DNA from: CAYUVF01 sp964448045
Lineage (GTDB): Bacteria > Bacteroidota > Rhodothermia > Rhodothermales > Salinibacteraceae
DNA: 64,000 nucleotides
NCBI GenBank assembly: GCA_964448045.1
Contig: CAYUVF010000004.1
Span: 1 to 64,000, forward strand
Direction: 5' to 3'
Below the pieces are notes generated by a model. The model did not search any database, was not told where the DNA came from, and saw only the letters and a list, made by a program, of their open reading frames with translations. A program made the position numbers and the translations under genes. Of the stretch, positions 41,999 to 50,151 are shown in pieces (the stretch's first letter is position 1; the number at the start of each line of letters is the position of its first letter).

Positions 41999-42973
41999 TT
42001 ACGCGTCGACCTCTTTGAACAGCCCCTCGACGAAGCCGACCCGGTCGAACACTTGCAGATCGTCGATGTCTTCGCCTACGCCGATGTATTTGACCGGCAC
42101 CTGAAACTGGTGCGAGACCCCGATCACGACGCCGCCTTTGGCGGTGCCGTCGAGCTTGGTGAGCGCGAGGCCGGTGACGTCGACGCTCTCGGTGAACTCC
42201 TCGGCCTGCCGGATCGCGTTCTGGCCGGTCGAGGCGTCGAGCACGAGCAGCACCTCGTGCGGCGCATCGGACATCTGCTTGCCCATCACGCGCTTGATCT
42301 TGGCCAGCTCGTCCATCAGCCCGCCCTTCGTGTGGAGGCGCCCCGCCGTGTCGATGATAACAACATCGGTGCCCCGGCTCTGTGCCGATTCGAGCGTGTC
42401 GTACGCGACGGCGGCGGGGTCGGCCCCGTGGGTCTGCTTGATCAGCGGCACACCTGCTCGCTCGGCCCAGATTTCGAGTTGCTCGATGGCGGCTGCGCGA
42501 TACGTATCCGCCGCGCCCAGCAGCACGCTCTTGCCCGCCTGCTTGAACCGATAGGCCATCTTGCCGATGGTGGTCGTCTTGCCGACGCCGTTGACGCCCA
42601 CCACCATAATCACGTACGGCTTCGCGGGTAGCGGCGCATCAAAATCGGCCGGGCGCTCGTCGGCCCCTTCCAGCATGAGCTGCGCGATCTCATCCTTGAT
42701 CATCGCGTTCAGTTCGCTGGTGGAAACATACTGCTCGTCGGATACGCGGGCCTGCACGTGGTCGATGATGTCGAGCGTCGTCTTCACGCCCACGTCGCTC
42801 GTCACGAGGATCTCCTCCAGCTCGTCGAGCACTTCAGCATCGACGGTGTCCTTCCCCCGGATCATCCGGTTGATCTTGCCGAAGAAGCTGTTGCGCGTCT
42901 TCTCCAGCCCCTCTTCGAGCTTCTCCTGCTCTTCGTCGCTGGACGAGCGCGTAAATCGATCAAAAAAACCCAT
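41999..42973 (-). CDS. ftsY: Signal recognition particle receptor FtsY
   Basis: A 324-aa NG-domain GTPase that docks SRP-ribosome complexes at the inner membrane. G1 is 'GVNGVGKTTTIGK', the RGD-type loop gives 'ADTYRAAAIEQLE', G3 is 'VIIDTAGRLHTKGGLM' and G4 'LTKLDGTAKGGVV'. The acidic A domain is short (residues 1-30), as in minimal FtsY proteins. ATG 42973 (MGFFDRFTRS). Confidence 0.96.
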   Translation of the reverse strand: MGFFDRFTRSSSDEEQEKLEEGLEKTRNSFFGKINRMIRGKDTVDAEVLDELEEILVTSDVGVKTTLDIIDHVQARVSDEQYVSTSELNAMIKDEIAQLMLEGADERPADFDAPLPAKPYVIMVVGVNGVGKTTTIGKMAYRFKQAGKSVLLGAADTYRAAAIEQLEIWAERAGVPLIKQTHGADPAAVAYDTLESAQSRGTDVVIIDTAGRLHTKGGLMDELAKIKRVMGKQMSDAPHEVLLVLDASTGQNAIRQAEEFTESVDVTGLALTKLDGTAKGGVVIGVSHQFQVPVKYIGVGEDIDDLQVFDRVGFVEGLFKEVDA

Positions 42974-43096
42974 AAAGCGATTGGATGAATCTGCGGTGCG
43001 AGTGGCGGATGCGGTTGAGATACGGCCTTCAACCGGCGTCCCCGAGCGGGGAAGGGCGTTTGCACCCGAGGCGAAGCGGCAGGTTCCGGCCGGCCA

Positions 43097-43816
43097 TCAG
43101 CTCACCGAGCGGGCCTGTGGCTCCTCTGGCGCGCCGGCCGAGGCGGCGCCCGGTGCGTCGTCGGACGCATCGTCGTCGGGGGCGTCCGCGAGCGATTCGG
43201 CATCGATCGGGAAAGGGCGGGTGCGCGGCGGCGGCCGGTCCCACGTCGCGCGCAAGATGCGCACGAACCGCACGAGATAGACGCCGAACGAGATCACCAT
43301 CATGGCGGTCGTCATCCAGAGGCAGAACTGGAAGACGGGCGGATCGGCCTTGAGGATGGCGGCCAGCACGGTGAGAGCCAGCCACGCGACGGCGGCTTTG
43401 CCCATCCACGCGCTCGTGGCGATGCGCCCGGTGCGCCGCGCCATGTAAAGCCCGCCGGCAACGATGCCGAGATCGCGCGCGAGCACCACGCCGAGGAACC
43501 AGAGCGGCAGCGTGGGCTCGGCCTCGCGGAAGACGAGCGCCAGCGTAATCAGGACGCCGCCCACCTTGTCGGCCATCGGGTCGAGCACCTTGCCCCACGC
43601 CGAGACGGTGTGCGACCACCGGGCAATGGTGCCATCGAGCCAGTCGGTGAGTACGGCCAGCATCACCAGCGCAAAGAGCCCGCGCAGCGATCCGTCGATC
43701 CAGACGAGATACGTGATTGGCCCCACCAGGAGCAGGCGCGCGAGGCTGAGGGCGTTGGGTATCGTCCAAAAACGCCCCAGCTTCCGGAAGAGTCGCATGC
43801 GCGTTGGAGTGACCAT
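43097..43816 (-). CDS. CDP-alcohol phosphatidyltransferase (PgsA-like)
   Basis: A 239-aa membrane enzyme that transfers a phosphatidyl group from CDP-diacylglycerol to an alcohol. The CDP-alcohol motif is complete: 'DWLDGTIARWSHTVSAWGKV' continuing to 'LDPMADK' (D-x2-DG-x2-AR-x8-G-x3-D-x3-D). Five to six membrane helices follow 'IPNALSLARLLLV'. The C-terminus is acidic. ATG 43816 or 43798 are both possible starts. PgsA (glycerol phosphate) is the likeliest branch but is not proven. Confidence 0.88.
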   Translation of the reverse strand: MVTPTRMRLFRKLGRFWTIPNALSLARLLLVGPITYLVWIDGSLRGLFALVMLAVLTDWLDGTIARWSHTVSAWGKVLDPMADKVGGVLITLALVFREAEPTLPLWFLGVVLARDLGIVAGGLYMARRTGRIATSAWMGKAAVAWLALTVLAAILKADPPVFQFCLWMTTAMMVISFGVYLVRFVRILRATWDRPPPRTRPFPIDAESLADAPDDDASDDAPGAASAGAPEEPQARSVS

Positions 43817-43911
43817 GATCACCAGGAGAAAGAAATCGCCCCGAGGCGGTACTACTGCTAACTGTGTAAGATACCAGCAGCAGGGACGCGCTTCAAGGTT
43901 GCGACACAGAC

Positions 43912-44085
43912 TCACGCAAAAGCCACAATCGCGCCGAGCAGAAACAGGGCAAGCAGCAGGGCGAGCACGATGATGCTCCAATTGGGCATGCGATCGATGA
44001 ACTGAACGACGGCAGACCGGCCTGCGCGCTGACGCGGGGCCTCGGTGGTATCGGTCGAGGGAGCGTTGCTCATGGCGTTGCTCAT
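43912..44085 (-). CDS. Small single-pass membrane protein, 57 aa
   Basis: Read directly on the minus strand: ATG 44085, or a second ATG at 44073, to the stop at 43912. The N-terminal 30 residues are hydrophilic, and the sequence opens with a duplicated MSNA-MSNA caused by a 12-bp tandem repeat. The C-terminus is one clear transmembrane helix (IIVLALLLALFLLGAIVAF). No family was recognised. It lies between the DUF1611 gene and pgsA, on the same strand. A similar small membrane gene lies at 53532. Confidence 0.65.
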   Translation of the reverse strand: MSNAMSNAPSTDTTEAPRQRAGRSAVVQFIDRMPNWSIIVLALLLALFLLGAIVAFA

Positions 44086-44142
44086 GGATGCGCGGGGAAT
44101 TAGGTGGGAGGTCGCAATCGGAGGAAGCGCCGGCCTGCTGCG

Positions 44143-44175
44143 GATCAGGAGACAGCCGCAGATCAGGAGACAGCC
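44143..44175. repeat. Short direct repeat over the end of the DUF1611 gene
   Basis: The 15-bp sequence GATCAGGAGACAGCC occurs at 44143-44157 and 44161-44175, an 18-bp period. The second copy forms the last codons and stop of the DUF1611 gene; the first is just downstream. It is a recent local duplication that leaves the protein intact. Confidence 0.7.
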
Positions 44176-45194
44176 TCCAGCGGCGAAAGATCCACATCGA
44201 GCGTGCGGTCCAGCATACGGTTGAGCGCGGGAATCGACGCGGGCTCGACGAGGTTGATCGCATCGACACCACAGAGGCGCTGAATCAGCCGGATGCCGGC
44301 GTGGGTGTTAGCGGCGATGCCACAGACGAAGTCGGGGTCCATCTGGAAGCCTTCCTTCACGCCGTACGCGGCATACGGATCGGATGCGGCCAAGGCGGTG
44401 CACTGCACGCTGTCGCCCAGCGCATCGATGGCCGCCTGCCCGTTGTAGGGCTCCAGCGGCGACGACCCGATCTCGATCACGGCCACGTCCGGCTCGTGCG
44501 CGGCCATCCGGGCCAGCAGCGCGTCGATGCGGGGGCGGTACGCCTCCGTGGGGCACACCGTCGAGGGCAGCCCGGCATCGACGAAATCGTACGTCCAATC
44601 GGCGCCGGCGTCGCCCATGCTGAGGATGTCGCGGTAGCGCCCCGCGCCGGTCAGTTTCGCGCCGAGGACCGTCAGCCCCGCCTTCTTGAACTGCCGGATA
44701 ATGACGCGCGCCCCCGTCGTCTTGCCCGACGACATGGACGTGCCCGTCATCAGCACGGTGGGCACGTGGAAGGGCTGCGGATCGGCCGATACGGCGAAAT
44801 CGGCCATCGTGACTTTGTCTCCGTTTCGGACGACGTGGCCACGGTAGCGGACCGACATCGGCATGGGCCGATACGGCGACTGCGAGGTCAAAAGGCCCAT
44901 CAGGCCGGCGCTCGTGAGCACGTGCATCTGCCCGTCGGCCTCGACCTCGCGCCACGTGCCCGTCGCCTCCAGCGTAGCTTCGCGCTCGCCCAGCGCACCC
45001 ACGATGCGGTCGCCCCGCGCGACGTGGACCATCCGCCCGTTCGTGATCTCGATGCGAGACGCCTCGCGGGGCGGCTCGTCGATCTCGACGACGACGTAAT
45101 CGCCCGTTTCCCACGCCGTGCGAGGCAAGGCCTCGGCGGGGAGAATGTCGGATTCGAAGGGCGCGATGCGAACGAGCGAGCTGAAGTGATCCAT
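44163..45194 (-). CDS. DUF1611 (DgcN-like) P-loop protein
   Basis: A 343-aa protein with an N-terminal Rossmann-like part and a P-loop 'MTGTSMSSGKTTGARV' at about residue 140 onward, then 'TVLGAKLTGAGRYRDIL' and 'IEIGSSPLEPYNG'. DUF1611 proteins include DgcN, an N-acetyltransferase in D-glutamate catabolism, and others near dipeptide epimerases. Its upstream neighbour is an M20 peptidase, which would suit amino-acid or dipeptide catabolism. Start at ATG 45194. Exact reaction not assigned. Confidence 0.78.
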   Translation of the reverse strand: MDHFSSLVRIAPFESDILPAEALPRTAWETGDYVVVEIDEPPREASRIEITNGRMVHVARGDRIVGALGEREATLEATGTWREVEADGQMHVLTSAGLMGLLTSQSPYRPMPMSVRYRGHVVRNGDKVTMADFAVSADPQPFHVPTVLMTGTSMSSGKTTGARVIIRQFKKAGLTVLGAKLTGAGRYRDILSMGDAGADWTYDFVDAGLPSTVCPTEAYRPRIDALLARMAAHEPDVAVIEIGSSPLEPYNGQAAIDALGDSVQCTALAASDPYAAYGVKEGFQMDPDFVCGIAANTHAGIRLIQRLCGVDAINLVEPASIPALNRMLDRTLDVDLSPLEAVS

Positions 45195-45234
45195 GGGTGC
45201 GAATCGGGTGCGATCGGTGCGGTGAATGTGCGAT

Positions 45235-46446
45235 TCAGGATGCGGCGGCGGTCGCGGCGGCTTCGGAGGCGGCGTCGCGGACCGGATCGCCCATCAGCAG
45301 CAGGACGAGCAGCGCGGCCCGCTCGATGAGGGCGTCGACGTAGACGAACTCGTGCTCGGCATGGGCGCCATCGCCGACGGGGCCGAGGCCGTCCAGCGTG
45401 GCGGTGAAGACGCTCGTTTCGTTGCCATCGGAGGCACCGCCAGCCTGCGCTTCGTCGAGTTCGAATCCGAGGCGCCGGGCCGCCTTCTGGGCGCGCCGCC
45501 AGAGGACGCGGTTGCGCGGGGTGCGCTCCAGCGGCGGCCGGCCGAAGTGGCCCTGCACCTGCAGGGTAACGCCCGGTGTGGCCGGTTCCAGATCGCGGAT
45601 CTGCTGCTCGATGCGCACGGCGTCGTCCTTCGTGGGCACGCGCACGTCGGCCACGGCGCGGCTCGTGGGCGCGACCACGTTAGGGCGCTGCCCGCCCTCG
45701 ATCATGCCGACGTTGACGGAGATGCCCGCCTCGGGATCGGAGAGCGCATGCAGCGTCTGAATGACGTGCGAAAGCTCCTGAATGGCGCTGGCCCCACCGC
45801 CGGGATCGAGCCCGGCATGGGCAGGGGCGCCTTTGATGTCGATGGTGAACCGCCCGATGCCCTTGCGCGCCGTCTTGAGCTGGCCCGCGCGCCCGAGCGA
45901 CGGCTCCAGCACGAGTGCCCGATCGGCGATGCGCGCCAACCGCCGCAGCCGCGGGCGCGATTCGGGACTGCCGATCTCCTCGTCCGAGTTGACAAACACG
46001 ACCGGCGCGACCGGCGGTTCCAGCCCCAGCGCCCGGAGCGCTCGCAGCGCAAACAGCATCTGGATGAGACCGCCCTTCATGTCGTAGACGCCCGGCCCGC
46101 GCATCTTGCCCGCATCGTCCTCGACGGTCACCGGCATGTCGTCGAGCGTGCCCACGGGCCAGACGGTGTCGCCATGGCCCACGAGCAACTGGACCGGCTG
46201 CCCCGGCGCGCGATCGACCGGGCGCGCGTACAGCTGGCCGCCCGTAGCGTGGCCGGGCAGGTGATCGACGCGATAGTCGAGGTCCCGCAGCCCCTCGGCC
46301 AGTTGGTCGAAAACCACCTGCTGCGCATCCGGGTCATCCGAGGGCGACTCGGCCCGCACAAGCGCAGCCAGCTGATCGACCATCGTATCGCACCGGTCCC
46401 GCAGGTACGTCAGCACCGCCTTGGCGTCCACATCGGGCTGGATCAT
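45235..46446 (-). CDS. M20 family metallopeptidase (CPG2-like)
   Basis: A 403-aa zinc hydrolase. Metal ligands are visible in 'LVGHGDTVWP', 'GPGVYDMKGG' and 'FVNSDEEIGS' with the catalytic Glu; the final His is in 'DGAHAEHEFV'. The dimerisation domain interrupts the catalytic one, as usual. Family members remove C-terminal glutamate or act on small dipeptides. It is separated by 40 bp from the DUF1611 gene downstream and 6 bp from the flavin reductase upstream, so the three form an operon. Confidence 0.9.
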   Translation of the reverse strand: MIQPDVDAKAVLTYLRDRCDTMVDQLAALVRAESPSDDPDAQQVVFDQLAEGLRDLDYRVDHLPGHATGGQLYARPVDRAPGQPVQLLVGHGDTVWPVGTLDDMPVTVEDDAGKMRGPGVYDMKGGLIQMLFALRALRALGLEPPVAPVVFVNSDEEIGSPESRPRLRRLARIADRALVLEPSLGRAGQLKTARKGIGRFTIDIKGAPAHAGLDPGGGASAIQELSHVIQTLHALSDPEAGISVNVGMIEGGQRPNVVAPTSRAVADVRVPTKDDAVRIEQQIRDLEPATPGVTLQVQGHFGRPPLERTPRNRVLWRRAQKAARRLGFELDEAQAGGASDGNETSVFTATLDGLGPVGDGAHAEHEFVYVDALIERAALLVLLLMGDPVRDAASEAAATAAAS

Positions 46447-46452
46447 GGCTCG

Positions 46453-47064
46453 CTACTTCTTGAAGTGCGCCGGAAACGGAAACGACTGCGTCTCGCTGAT
46501 CGAGGCGAAGCGGCCGGGGTGCAGATACGCCAGCAGCGGCGCCTCCTTCACCAGCTTCTGATCGCTCTGCTCCGAGACGCGCAGCGCATCTTCATGGACA
46601 TGGGCGGCGACGACACGACTCAGAATTAAGCTGTTGTCACCGAGATCGTCGACGAACCGCTCCAGCTTACACTCCAGATAGACGTACGCATCGTCGAGGA
46701 AGACGCCCTCCACTTGGGTGGCCGGGAACGTATCGAGCCGCTTCAGCACCGGCTTTTCGAGGCCGGGGCCGTCCTGCCGCTCCGAGGCCGTCAGGCTCGC
46801 CGCCGTCACCTGATCGGGCCGCGGATAGCTGACGGCGAAGCTGCCCGTCTGTTCGATGTTCCGGTACGTCTGGTGATGCGGAGCGCAGACGAAGCCGAAG
46901 TAGTTCTCCCAACTCATCGGCATCGCCATGTGCTTCGGGGCGAGGTTGTACGTATCGCCCTCTTTCGTGCCCACCACGATCAGCGGCGCAACCAGAAAAA
47001 AGCGTTCCCAGATGGACCGGCTCGTGTCGAGCGTGATGATGTGCTCGTTCTCAAGGGATGTCAT
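46453..47064 (-). CDS. Flavin reductase-like (FMN-binding split-barrel) protein
   Basis: A 203-aa protein of the flavin reductase-like group: 'RFFLVAPLIVVGTKEGDTYNLAPKHMAMPMSW' (in outline) and 'YFGFVCAPHHQTYRNIEQTGSFAVSYP' pattern, where flavin-binding residues normally lie. It would reduce or bind FMN for an unknown partner oxygenase. Starts at ATG 47064. It is the first gene of the three-gene run with the M20 peptidase and the DUF1611 gene. Confidence 0.85.
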   Translation of the reverse strand: MTSLENEHIITLDTSRSIWERFFLVAPLIVVGTKEGDTYNLAPKHMAMPMSWENYFGFVCAPHHQTYRNIEQTGSFAVSYPRPDQVTAASLTASERQDGPGLEKPVLKRLDTFPATQVEGVFLDDAYVYLECKLERFVDDLGDNSLILSRVVAAHVHEDALRVSEQSDQKLVKEAPLLAYLHPGRFASISETQSFPFPAHFKK

Positions 47065-47219
47065 GCGGCGGCACCAGATTAACAGAGGAATGTGCAGATA
47101 AAGACGACGCTATCCGACAGCACGTAGGCCCGAATTTCACCGCGCGCGGCGCAGGATGATTCGATGGTTGTACCGTAGGGAAAAGCCCCACACCGGCCGT
47201 CGCGACTAAACTGGCCAAC

Positions 47220-48467
47220 CTACCGAAGTGCCGGCACCGATGCCCGCGCCAGCCGCACTCGATCCGCGTCCGTATCAACCCAGGCGAGGTACAGATTATC
47301 GCCGCTGTGCACCATCCGCGGCATGCCAGTACCTCGGCTCGGCGACGCCGCCGCCAGCGTGATGGGCGCCCCCATCGATCCGTCGGGCTGGAGGTGCCGC
47401 ACGCGGATGAACCCGCCCTCCGATGCAGTATCAATCCAACTCACCAGCGCCGATCCGTCGCCGAGCAGCACGGCGTCCACGCGCCCCACGGGCCCGCTGT
47501 CATCGAGCACCAACGGATCGCCGAACTGGCGCCCGCCATCCGACGAGAAGGCGGCTTTCACGCGCGGCGCACCGTTTGCAGCGGTAAACCACGCTGCCAC
47601 AACCCGGTCGCCCTCCGCCGCCAGCGCGGGGCCGTTCACCGGGCACCCGCTGATGGTCCAACCGTCCGCGTGCAGCAGATAGGGCTCCGTCCACGACGTG
47701 CCATCGAAGCGCACCAGCCGGATGTCGCGAATCTCGTCCTCGGTGCGGCCTCGATACGCAACCAACGCCCCGGCCGACGTACGGACCGCGTTCGTGGGGC
47801 AGCAGTCGCACGTGCGGTCATCCAGCAGCGCGGGCTGCCGGATCGTCCCCTCCGGCGTGAAATGCGCTGCGCGCAACGTCATCGCTCCACCGTGGCCCTC
47901 ACCGCTCAGGTGGGTGTTGCGCCCATCGAGCCACACGGCCAGCAGATGGTCGTCCCACGGCAGCAGCGAGGCGAAGCCGTGCTCGGTGGCGGTGCTGTCG
48001 CGGTGCGGGGTGAGGGCCGGTTGCCACGTGCCGCGATCCGTCGCCTGCGCGATCCGCACGTCGTAGGCGTACACGTTCGTTCCGCTGCTCTTGAGGTAGT
48101 GCGCAGCGATGCGCCCATCGGGCAACGGACGGATGGACGGCACATCGGCCCAGTTGACGAACCAGTAGGCCCCCTGTGCGGCAGTCCTCGGCTCCGACCA
48201 CGCGGCGCCGTCGAAGGTGGCGTAGCGCAGGGCGTGATGCCCCGAATCGACCGGAGCGATCCAGCTCATCCAGAGGGTGTCCCCAGCATCGGCGTAGAGA
48301 TGCGGCTGGCCGCTGCCGGGTCCGGCCGGCGTCTGCATCCGTTCTGCGCGAGGCGCCTCGGTATCGGGCGCCCCGCACCCCGCAAGCCATCCCGCCGCGA
48401 CAAGTAGCGCCAGTGCAGGACCGATCCGCGCCAGTCGCCCCCCCATGTGTCGTCCGGCTCGTTCCAT
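47220..48467 (-). CDS. BNR/sialidase-like repeat lipoprotein
   Basis: A 415-aa lipoprotein: the lipobox is in 'LALLVAAGWLAGC'. The mature part contains sialidase-type repeats with Asp-box-like motifs ('SSDGGRQFGDPLVL') and a propeller architecture. Catalytic sialidase residues were not identified, so a binding role is as likely. ATG 48467 overlaps the uspA stop by one base (TGATG), so it is translationally coupled to the stress protein; a GTG one codon upstream is also possible. Confidence 0.78.
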   Translation of the reverse strand: MERAGRHMGGRLARIGPALALLVAAGWLAGCGAPDTEAPRAERMQTPAGPGSGQPHLYADAGDTLWMSWIAPVDSGHHALRYATFDGAAWSEPRTAAQGAYWFVNWADVPSIRPLPDGRIAAHYLKSSGTNVYAYDVRIAQATDRGTWQPALTPHRDSTATEHGFASLLPWDDHLLAVWLDGRNTHLSGEGHGGAMTLRAAHFTPEGTIRQPALLDDRTCDCCPTNAVRTSAGALVAYRGRTEDEIRDIRLVRFDGTSWTEPYLLHADGWTISGCPVNGPALAAEGDRVVAAWFTAANGAPRVKAAFSSDGGRQFGDPLVLDDSGPVGRVDAVLLGDGSALVSWIDTASEGGFIRVRHLQPDGSMGAPITLAAASPSRGTGMPRMVHSGDNLYLAWVDTDADRVRLARASVPALR

Positions 48468-49417
48468 CACTCCTGCTCTCCGGTTCGTTTGGACGCCTCG
48501 GCGGGAAGGAGCGACTTGCCGAAGCTTTTGACGGTGAAGACCGGGCTGGGCGATTGCCGCACGACCTTCTCCGCCACGCTGCCAATCAGGAAGCGCTGGA
48601 GCCCCGTGCGGCCGTGCGTGGCCATCACGATTAGATCCGCCTGATGCTCTTCGGCAAAGTCGACGATGTCGCCCGCGGCGTAGCCCGTCGTCACGTGCAC
48701 GTTGACCTGCCTGCCGATGTCGATCGACGCGGCCAACTGCTCCAGTGCTTCACGGGCACGGTCCTGCACATCGGGCAGCGACGGCGTGATCGGATCGATG
48801 CCGTAGACGGTGGGAAAGACCGTGTCTTCGACCACGTGCAGCAGATTGATGGAGGCGTCGTAGGCGTCGGCAAGCGCTTTGGCGTGGCCGACCGCCAGAT
48901 CGGTATGCTCCGAGAAATCGACCGGTGCCAGGATCTGGTTGATCTCCGGGCCGGGCCGCGGCTCCTCGCGTCCCAACACGGTGAAGACGGGGCACACGGC
49001 GCGGCGCACGACCTCCTCCGAGACGCTGCCGCTCAGGAGCCGGTCGACGCCCTGGCGACCGTGCGTACCCATCACCACGAGGTCGATGGCATACTCGTTG
49101 ACGTAATCGACGATGGCCTGCGCGGGCGAGGTGCCTTCCATCTTTTGATAAACCACGGGCACGTTGTCGTCGTTGGCGCCGCGCGTGGGCACATCGATCT
49201 CCTCCTCGGTGGCGAAGAAGTACCCCTCACTCTCGCCTGCCGACTCCAGCGGGAGGTAGTCCATCGGGTTGGCCTGATCGGCGTGCTGCGGGGTGACGAC
49301 GTTGAAGACGTGCACCTCGGCATCGTAGTGCGAAGCCAGATACGCCGCGTGCGAAAAGGCGTCCTCGGCAACGGCCGAGAAATCGGTGGGAAACAGGATG
49401 CGGCGGAGTTGAAGCAT
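48467..49417 (-). CDS. Tandem universal stress protein (UspA domains)
   Basis: A 316-aa protein with two USP domains. Both keep the ATP-binding G-x2-G-x9-GS-type motif: 'GTHGRQGVDRLLSGSV' and 'ATHGRTGLQRFLIGSV'. Each domain opens with 'ILFPTDFS' or 'ILAPVDFS'. ATG 49417 is used; the longer frame runs through a heptad repeat. It lies downstream of the two-component genes on the same strand and is coupled to the sialidase-like lipoprotein. Likely induced by energy or oxygen stress under the adjacent regulator (inference). Confidence 0.92.
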   Translation of the reverse strand: MLQLRRILFPTDFSAVAEDAFSHAAYLASHYDAEVHVFNVVTPQHADQANPMDYLPLESAGESEGYFFATEEEIDVPTRGANDDNVPVVYQKMEGTSPAQAIVDYVNEYAIDLVVMGTHGRQGVDRLLSGSVSEEVVRRAVCPVFTVLGREEPRPGPEINQILAPVDFSEHTDLAVGHAKALADAYDASINLLHVVEDTVFPTVYGIDPITPSLPDVQDRAREALEQLAASIDIGRQVNVHVTTGYAAGDIVDFAEEHQADLIVMATHGRTGLQRFLIGSVAEKVVRQSPSPVFTVKSFGKSLLPAEASKRTGEQE

Positions 49418-49419
49418 AA

Positions 49420-49454
49420 GAGCGTAGGACTGAGAATCAGAGACTGCGGAGTAC
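49420..49454 (-). repeat. Degenerate heptad repeat in the uspA leader
   Basis: Five 7-bp units (49420, 49427, 49434, 49441, 49448) such as GGACTGA, GAATCAG and AGACTGC share mainly a purine/pyrimidine pattern rather than exact bases. It ends 2 bp before the ATG. It is the most decayed of the arrays listed. Confidence 0.35.
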
Positions 49455-49485
49455 ACGAAGGGCCGGACACGCCCCGATCGAGGCC

Positions 49486-50139
49486 TTATCCGGCGTCCTC
49501 GCTTTCGACCCACTGCACGGCGTGCTGCATGAGCTCGGTGGCCGATTCGAGGTTGAGTTTCTTCTTGATGCGCGAGCGGTACGACTCGACGGTTTTGACG
49601 GACAGGTGCAGCCGCTCGGCGATGTCGCGCGTGCCCGCACCGCGGCCCGTCAGCTCGAAGACCTCCAGCTCGCGGTCGCTGAGCACCTCCAGCGGCGACT
49701 GCGTGATGCGCTCTTTCCCGCCGGTGGCCATGCTGAGCAGCAGGCGCTCGTTGATTTCGTCGCTCACGTAGATGCCGCCATTGAGCACGCGGCGCACCGC
49801 CTTGACGATGACGTCGCCGGCTTCAAGCTTCATGATGTATCCCTTGGCCCCGGCCCGGATGGCCCGCTCGGCGTAGAGCGACTCGTCATGGCGCGAGACG
49901 ACCAGCGTGAGGATGTCCGGATGGAGCGCCTCCAGATGCTTGACGAGCTCCATCCCGCTCATGCCGGGCAGCGAAATATCGATGATGGCCAGATCGGGAT
50001 CGAGCGCTTCGATCTCGTCGAGCGCCTCCTCGGCACTGCTCATCTGGCCGACGACGGAGAGGTCCGTCTCGGCATCGAGCGCAAGCGCAAGGCCCTTCCG
50101 CATCAGGGGATGATCATCCACAATGACAATCTTACTCAT
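49486..50139 (-). CDS. NarL/FixJ-family response regulator
   Basis: A 217-aa regulator. Receiver (1-125) with D8/D9, phospho-acceptor Asp54 in 'LAIIDISLPG' and Lys in 'GYIMKLEAGD'; LuxR-type HTH (150-210) with 'LSDRELEVFELTGRGAGTRDIAE' pattern and 'LSVKTVESYRSRIKKKL'. It starts 12 bp after the stop of the histidine kinase gene, so the two form an HK-RR operon. Probable targets include the two neighbouring stress protein genes (inference). Confidence 0.93.
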   Translation of the reverse strand: MSKIVIVDDHPLMRKGLALALDAETDLSVVGQMSSAEEALDEIEALDPDLAIIDISLPGMSGMELVKHLEALHPDILTLVVSRHDESLYAERAIRAGAKGYIMKLEAGDVIVKAVRRVLNGGIYVSDEINERLLLSMATGGKERITQSPLEVLSDRELEVFELTGRGAGTRDIAERLHLSVKTVESYRSRIKKKLNLESATELMQHAVQWVESEDAG

Positions 50140-50151
50140 GGGACTGTGGGC

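Noticed and set aside
45195..45234. Periodic-looking leader of the DUF1611 gene with repeated CGCACC blocks.
   Set aside because: The spacing is 9 to 11 bp and irregular, not the 7-bp period of the other arrays.
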